A stretch of DNA of 9,724 bases. It comes from Candidatus Heimdallarchaeota archaeon (lineage in GTDB: Archaea; Asgardarchaeota; Heimdallarchaeia; Heimdallarchaeales; Kariarchaeaceae). Position 1 is the first letter of the stretch. Every line of letters starts with the position of its first letter. The notes below the pieces were generated by a model that saw nothing but the letters and a program-made list of their open reading frames with translations, was not told the origin of the DNA and did not search any database. A program made the translations under genes and the position numbers. Below are positions 7,222 to 9,724 of the stretch, in pieces. The DNA lies in NCBI GenBank assembly GCA_030668165.1, contig DAOUUM010000072.1:1-9724 (forward strand). The letters are read 5' to 3'.

Positions 7222-7983
7222 TTACATAAACATTCCGCGATCAGGAGTTCTCTCAGTGTCTTCCTCATTTCGAAGTCCTTCCAATTCCTGCAACTCAGTT
7301 TCGATTGTTTCTGCTTCCAGAATTAGTTCTTCAACACCACAATCGATTTTTAACAGATCATTTACAGTTTCAACTGCATGGGATGCAGCTATCGGATCAG
7401 GTCTGGATCGTTCTGCATAAGGTAAAATTCCAATCGCTGGGAAATTATATATCTCAGCATACATTAGCATCAAAGCCATTGGTCCGGAGATATAAAGTCC
7501 ATCGTCTACAAAAGGAATAGTTGGTTCTTGGAATTCATTCCTGTATCTGGTGGTACATACTGCCTTTGCAAAAATATCCTCTTCGGTTCTTAACCTAGAA
7601 TCCAAACCACCAAGAAGAATGCTCTGGGATATATTATTATCCTTTGCCCAGTGAATGATACTTTCTGCAAATGAGCGATGCTCATATTTGTATGGTTCAA
7701 AATAAGTGGTTAGGAATATAACATCCTCGTGCCTATAAATCTCAAATGGCAAGACAATTCTGTTGTTCTTTATGGATAAAAATGGAGGTATAAATTCTGA
7801 AACCAGATATCCAATCAATTTAGCATCTAATTTCTGAACTATATGATTGACGGATATGAATCCAACTCGTCCTAGACCATAAAATCCTGCAACAAGTGTA
7901 CATCCGCTGATATCTTCATCTGGATTTTTCAGTATAAATTCAATTTTTGATTTTTTTATATTCTTCTCTTCTCCGGACGACAT
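7222..7983 (-). CDS. PAC2-family proteasome assembly chaperone (PbaA/PbaB-like)
   Basis: The 253-residue soluble protein belongs to the PAC2 family, whose archaeal members PbaA and PbaB associate with 20S proteasome alpha subunits during assembly or docking. Signatures are 'GFYGLGRVGFISVNHIVQKL' (33-52), the Gly-rich loop and helix near the start of the fold; 'SILLGGLDSR' (121-130); 'GLYISGPMALMLMYAE' (162-177); and the helix 'PDPIAASHAVETVNDLL' (195-211). Residues about 215-242 form an acidic helix, likely coiled. A flexible tail follows, ending Gly-Met-Phe-Met. This hydrophobic-aromatic-X end resembles the HbYX motif by which proteasome activators dock into alpha-ring pockets, with Phe in place of Tyr. 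It is the first gene of a two-gene unit with the Urm1-like protein. Family assignment is strong; a proteasome role is inferred from family and tail. Some PAC2 members have unknown roles. Confidence 0.85.
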   Translation of the reverse strand: MSSGEEKNIKKSKIEFILKNPDEDISGCTLVAGFYGLGRVGFISVNHIVQKLDAKLIGYLVSEFIPPFLSIKNNRIVLPFEIYRHEDVIFLTTYFEPYKYEHRSFAESIIHWAKDNNISQSILLGGLDSRLRTEEDIFAKAVCTTRYRNEFQEPTIPFVDDGLYISGPMALMLMYAEIYNFPAIGILPYAERSRPDPIAASHAVETVNDLLKIDCGVEELILEAETIETELQELEGLRNEEDTERTPDRGMFM

Positions 7984-8010
7984 CTTTCAATTAGATGTAT
8001 ATTGTGGTTC

Positions 8011-8018
8011 AATATAAA
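8011..8018 (-). promoter_or_regulatory. TATA-like box of the PAC2-Urm1 unit
   Basis: Read on the minus strand this is TTTATATT, centred about 31 bases before the PAC2 ATG at 7983. It gives a leader of only a few bases. It suggests PAC2 and the Urm1-like gene have their own promoter rather than depending on the upstream transporter gene. Confidence 0.5.
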
Positions 8019-8029
8019 TGAATTGAATA

Positions 8030-8061
8030 TGTTCCAATCAATTACAACAAGGATTGGGACA
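8030..8061. repeat. inverted repeat (10-base stem, 12-base loop) between transporter and PAC2
   Basis: TGTTCCAATC at 8030-8039 pairs with GATTGGGACA at 8052-8061 with one G-T wobble position, leaving a 12-base loop. It lies 20 bases after the transporter stop and just upstream of the PAC2 TATA-like box. It could be an mRNA hairpin ending the transporter transcript or a protein-binding site for PAC2 control. No long T run follows, so it is not a standard intrinsic terminator. Confidence 0.5.
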
Positions 8062-8080
8062 AACTTGGATTTTCGAACCT

Positions 8081-8878
8081 TTAGGATGTCAATGTTAGTC
8101 CTTCATCAGTTGTAAGATCCTGCATTGGTAATTCTTTGGACCCCTTCTCAAGCATCTTCTCAACATTTGGTAGGTTGGTGAAGAACCAAGCGAGAAGGAT
8201 ACTTATCATCTCTAATGCAGCTGCGATTACAATAACCCAGACAGTTCCTATCATCTCAGCAATAATCCCTGATAATATCATTGCCACAGGAGCTGAAATT
8301 TGGGCAATAGTTCTTCTTACAGAAAAGACCCTACCCTGAAATTCAAGTGGAACCTGGGTTTGCCATATCTCCTGGCTGTGAACATTTGCAATTGGAAATC
8401 CTAATCCTCCCAAGAACATAAATGCATATAATATGATCGGATCTCCTATCCAAGCCGCTATACCAACTAAAAACATGGTGATCGCACTGTAAAATAAACC
8501 AACAGCCACTCCTTTTGAATTATTGTTAAAAAATTTACGACCTATCAGTACCAGGGAAATTAATATTGCTCCTAATTGATTGAAGACCATACTGGTTGCT
8601 AGCATAGTCTCATCACCAGCCAAAGCTGATTCAACTATCATAAGTGGTAATAATACAAATAATGGGGTTAAGAAGAAATTAGCAGAGGTAAAAGCAGCTA
8701 GAAGTGATAAAAGACCTCGTCTTTCCTTAATTACCTGCACACCTTCCATGAACTCTTTCTTGAAAGAAGGTTCCTCCTCCACCTCTTTTATCTTCTTAAC
8801 TGATGGAATTGAGATGAATAGGAGGGGTATGATTGCAACCATGAAAGTAATAACATCTATCATCAATAACAAATGCAT
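8081..8878 (-). CDS. MFS efflux-type transporter, C-terminal part (after in-frame TAG)
   Basis: This is the second part of the transporter whose first part lies at 8930-9403. The same frame stays open from the codon after the TAG (8929) down to TAA at 8081-8083, 282 codons with no other stop. The 17 residues before the first ATG (8878), 'VGPPAAAILIGIYGLEN', are typical of MFS helix 5, so translation starting at 8878 would lack natural coding sequence. Numbered from 8878, it carries several strongly hydrophobic segments from about 5 to 235. A signature 'QEIWQTQVPLEFQGRVFSVRR' spans 169-189, as in drug-efflux MFS proteins of the MFS_3/DHA3 kind, and the cytoplasmic tail is polar. No convincing Shine-Dalgarno sequence precedes 8878. 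A half-transporter is unlikely to work alone. Either the gene is a young pseudogene or the TAG is read through. Confidence 0.75.
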   Translation of the reverse strand: MHLLLMIDVITFMVAIIPLLFISIPSVKKIKEVEEEPSFKKEFMEGVQVIKERRGLLSLLAAFTSANFFLTPLFVLLPLMIVESALAGDETMLATSMVFNQLGAILISLVLIGRKFFNNNSKGVAVGLFYSAITMFLVGIAAWIGDPIILYAFMFLGGLGFPIANVHSQEIWQTQVPLEFQGRVFSVRRTIAQISAPVAMILSGIIAEMIGTVWVIVIAAALEMISILLAWFFTNLPNVEKMLEKGSKELPMQDLTTDEGLTLTS

Positions 8879-8929
8879 ATTCTCAAGGCCGTAAATACCT
8901 ATTAGGATTGCAGCAGCTGGTGGACCAAC

Positions 8930-8932
8930 CTA
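8930..8932 (-). other. in-frame amber codon (TAG) inside the transporter gene
   Basis: A single TAG, read on the minus strand, interrupts 'LVSGVTF' and 'VGPPAAAIL' of one continuous MFS reading frame at codon 158 (counting from ATG 9403). Frame and family similarity are intact on both sides, so one base change (for example from CAG or TGG) would restore a 440-residue protein. It may be a nonsense mutation, a sequence or assembly error, or a recoded codon. Confidence 0.85.
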
Positions 8933-9403
8933 AAAGGTAACTCCACTTACCAGGTATGTTAAACTATTGACCTTACTTAACCTATCCTTTGGCACCATCA
9001 CCGGAATAATAGCTTGTACAGCCGGTTCATGAAATCCCTGCATAGCTCCTCTTACAGTTAGTAGAACAAGTACATGAATTATATTTGCAGTATCGATATA
9101 AAATAGATAAACTAGGATAAAGGTTGCAGCAGCTTCTAAACCATCTACAATTCCAAGAAGGTATTTTCGATTCCATCGATCGACGAAAACCCCTGCAAAT
9201 AAAGAGACTGCAATCGTGGATCCAAAACCCAGAGTCGCACTCAACCCAAGATACAAGGCACTACCGGTCGTTATTGTGATCCAGTAAATGATCACAAATT
9301 GTACAATTGAAGAGCCTAAAAGACTAAATATCTGTCCAGAAAAAAAAAGCATATACATTCCAAACGATTTGTTATCTGCTCCTTTTACTTCCACCTCACT
9401 CAT
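8930..9403 (-). CDS. MFS efflux-type transporter, N-terminal part (ends at in-frame TAG)
   Basis: The product up to the TAG has 157 residues and holds transmembrane helices 1-4 (about 14-40, 48-71, 81-102 and 105-125) and the start of helix 5. MFS motif A is clear in the loop between helices 2 and 3: 'AGVFVDRWNRK' (70-80), with D75, R76 and R79. Continuing past the TAG gives about 440 residues, the normal 12-helix MFS length. Secondary transporters of this kind export drugs or other small molecules using the proton gradient. The start is placed at ATG 9403 rather than the in-frame ATG at 9412, because a TATA-like stretch at 9416-9428 is too close to 9412. It is divergent from a probable regulator gene, with palindromes between them. 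The substrate cannot be inferred. Confidence 0.78.
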   Translation of the reverse strand: MSEVEVKGADNKSFGMYMLFFSGQIFSLLGSSIVQFVIIYWITITTGSALYLGLSATLGFGSTIAVSLFAGVFVDRWNRKYLLGIVDGLEAAATFILVYLFYIDTANIIHVLVLLTVRGAMQGFHEPAVQAIIPVMVPKDRLSKVNSLTYLVSGVTF

Positions 9404-9415
9404 AATTATCATTCC

Positions 9416-9428
9416 ATATTTTTATACT
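9416..9428 (-). promoter_or_regulatory. TATA-like box of the transporter
   Basis: On the minus strand this reads AGTATAAAAATAT, beginning 25 bases before ATG 9403. It is the best TATA-like match in this gap. The palindromic heptamer array begins within 20 bases upstream of it, so a protein bound there would sit beside the TBP/TFB site. Confidence 0.5.
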
Positions 9429-9430
9429 AT

Positions 9431-9477
9431 TGACTGACTTTATCATTCAGTCATCATCTGAATGGCGTACCATTCAG
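9431..9477. promoter_or_regulatory. overlapping palindromes, candidate operator of the transporter/regulator pair
   Basis: The heptamer CATTCAG occurs at 9444-9450 and 9471-9477, and its reverse complement CTGAATG at 9458-9464, so three half-sites alternate in orientation with centres 13-14 bases apart. The right-hand pair is the best palindrome: CTGAATGG (9458-9465), four bases, CCATTCAG (9470-9477). A further perfect repeat, TGACTGA (9431-9437) with TCAGTCA (9447-9453), overlaps the left copy. The arrangement directly upstream of the transporter TATA box suits a dimeric winged-helix repressor or activator, presumably the divergent gene product. Confidence 0.6.
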
Positions 9478-9483
9478 CATATC

Positions 9484-9541
9484 ACTTATTGGTAGATAAG
9501 TATATTAAGGTTGTTACCTTGCTAAGTGTAAGCATATTAGC
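9484..9541. repeat. three shorter inverted repeats upstream of the regulator gene
   Basis: In order these are ACTTAT/ATAAGT (9484-9489 and 9496-9501, six-base gap), AAGGT/ACCTT (9507-9511 and 9516-9520, four-base gap) and GCTAA/TTAGC (9521-9525 and 9537-9541, eleven-base gap). Each is short and could arise by chance in AT-rich DNA, but together they continue the palindromic pattern to within 36 bases of the regulator ATG. Confidence 0.35.
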
Positions 9542-9576
9542 TATCATGAATAATTAATGCTGTAAGAGAAGATCAC

Positions 9577-9724
9577 ATGAGGGAAGACAGAAAAATTCTT
9601 TATGAATATTGGCAAAATTTGCAGACTTTGAAGGATTTTCCTGCAGAATCTGAGATTAAAATAATTAAACAACCCATCAGAGACGATATACTAAGAATAC
9701 TCAGGAACGGAATTGAGGAAGAAA
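9577..9724 (+). CDS. probable winged-helix (ArsR-like) transcription regulator, 5' part cut by window end
   Basis: Only 49 codons are visible, open to the window edge. The start is the first ATG after an in-frame stop (TGA at 9547). The product begins 'MREDRKILYEYWQNLQTL'. From about residue 33 it reads 'IKQPIRDDILRILRNGIEEE', which matches the opening helix of ArsR-type archaeal winged-helix regulators ('HPIRxxILxLLRxGIEEE'). The recognition helix and wing lie outside the window, so the family is tentative. An AT-rich stretch (AATAATTAAT, 9549-9558) is at TATA-box distance. Placement divergent from an efflux-type transporter, with palindromes between, supports a local regulator that controls the transporter and itself. 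Confidence 0.5.
   Translation, partial: MREDRKILYEYWQNLQTLKDFPAESEIKIIKQPIRDDILRILRNGIEEE

Noticed and set aside
7212..7268. Upstream in-frame start that would extend the Urm1-like protein by 19 residues
   Set aside because: It would overlap the PAC2 gene end, and the beta-grasp fold begins right at the later Met (7211).
8021..8043. AATTGA/TCAATT inverted repeat with an 11-base gap
   Set aside because: It is six bases long, AT-rich and overlapped by the stronger hairpin at 8030-8061, so chance explains it.
8930..8932. Pyrrolysine insertion as the explanation for the TAG
   Set aside because: Not accepted as a call: there is no pyl gene in view, the site is in a membrane helix, and GNAT uses TAG as a sensible stop. 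It is kept only as one option in the findings.

Overview
The window looks like part of an AT-rich archaeal chromosome. The clearest indicators are the archaea-specific GatD/GatE pair for Gln-tRNA synthesis, an archaeosine-type tRNA-guanine transglycosylase, an Sm-like protein with a C-terminal extension (SmAP3-like), a PAC2-family proteasome assembly chaperone, and a Urm1-like protein ending in His-Gly-Gly. Most genes have a TATA-like box about 25-30 bases before the start and no Shine-Dalgarno sequence, which suggests leaderless or short-leader mRNAs. The eukaryote-like flavour (Urm1 with PAC2, Sm-like protein) fits an Asgard or TACK lineage, but that placement is an inference.

Layout. Bases 1-580 (minus) are the 5' part of tgtA. 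It diverges from the Lsm gene (730-1173, plus). A class I SAM methyltransferase (1342-2097, plus) converges with a RimJ/RimL-type GNAT acetyltransferase (2107-2703, minus). GNAT diverges from gatD-gatE (2831-4222 and 4222-6204, plus), which overlap by one base at TGATG. A small winged-helix protein (6416-6904, plus) converges on a minus-strand pair, PAC2 (7222-7983) followed 10 bases later by the Urm1-like gene (6933-7211). Upstream on the same strand is an MFS efflux-type transporter (8081-9403), split by a single in-frame TAG at 8930-8932. A palindrome-rich 173-base gap separates it from a divergent, probably winged-helix regulator cut by the window end (9577 onward).

How they work together. 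tgtA, lsm and gatDE all serve RNA modification, RNA binding or tRNA charging. PAC2 and the Urm1-like protein together suggest a small proteasome module: a 20S assembly or docking factor co-transcribed with a possible protein tag or sulfur carrier. The transporter and the divergent regulator form a classical regulator/efflux pair with candidate operators between them.

The items most worth a second look are the PAC2-Urm1 pair (with a HbYX-like PAC2 tail), the lone amber codon in an otherwise intact transporter, and the array of inverted repeats in the transporter/regulator gap. I saw no tRNA, rRNA, CRISPR array or insertion sequence.
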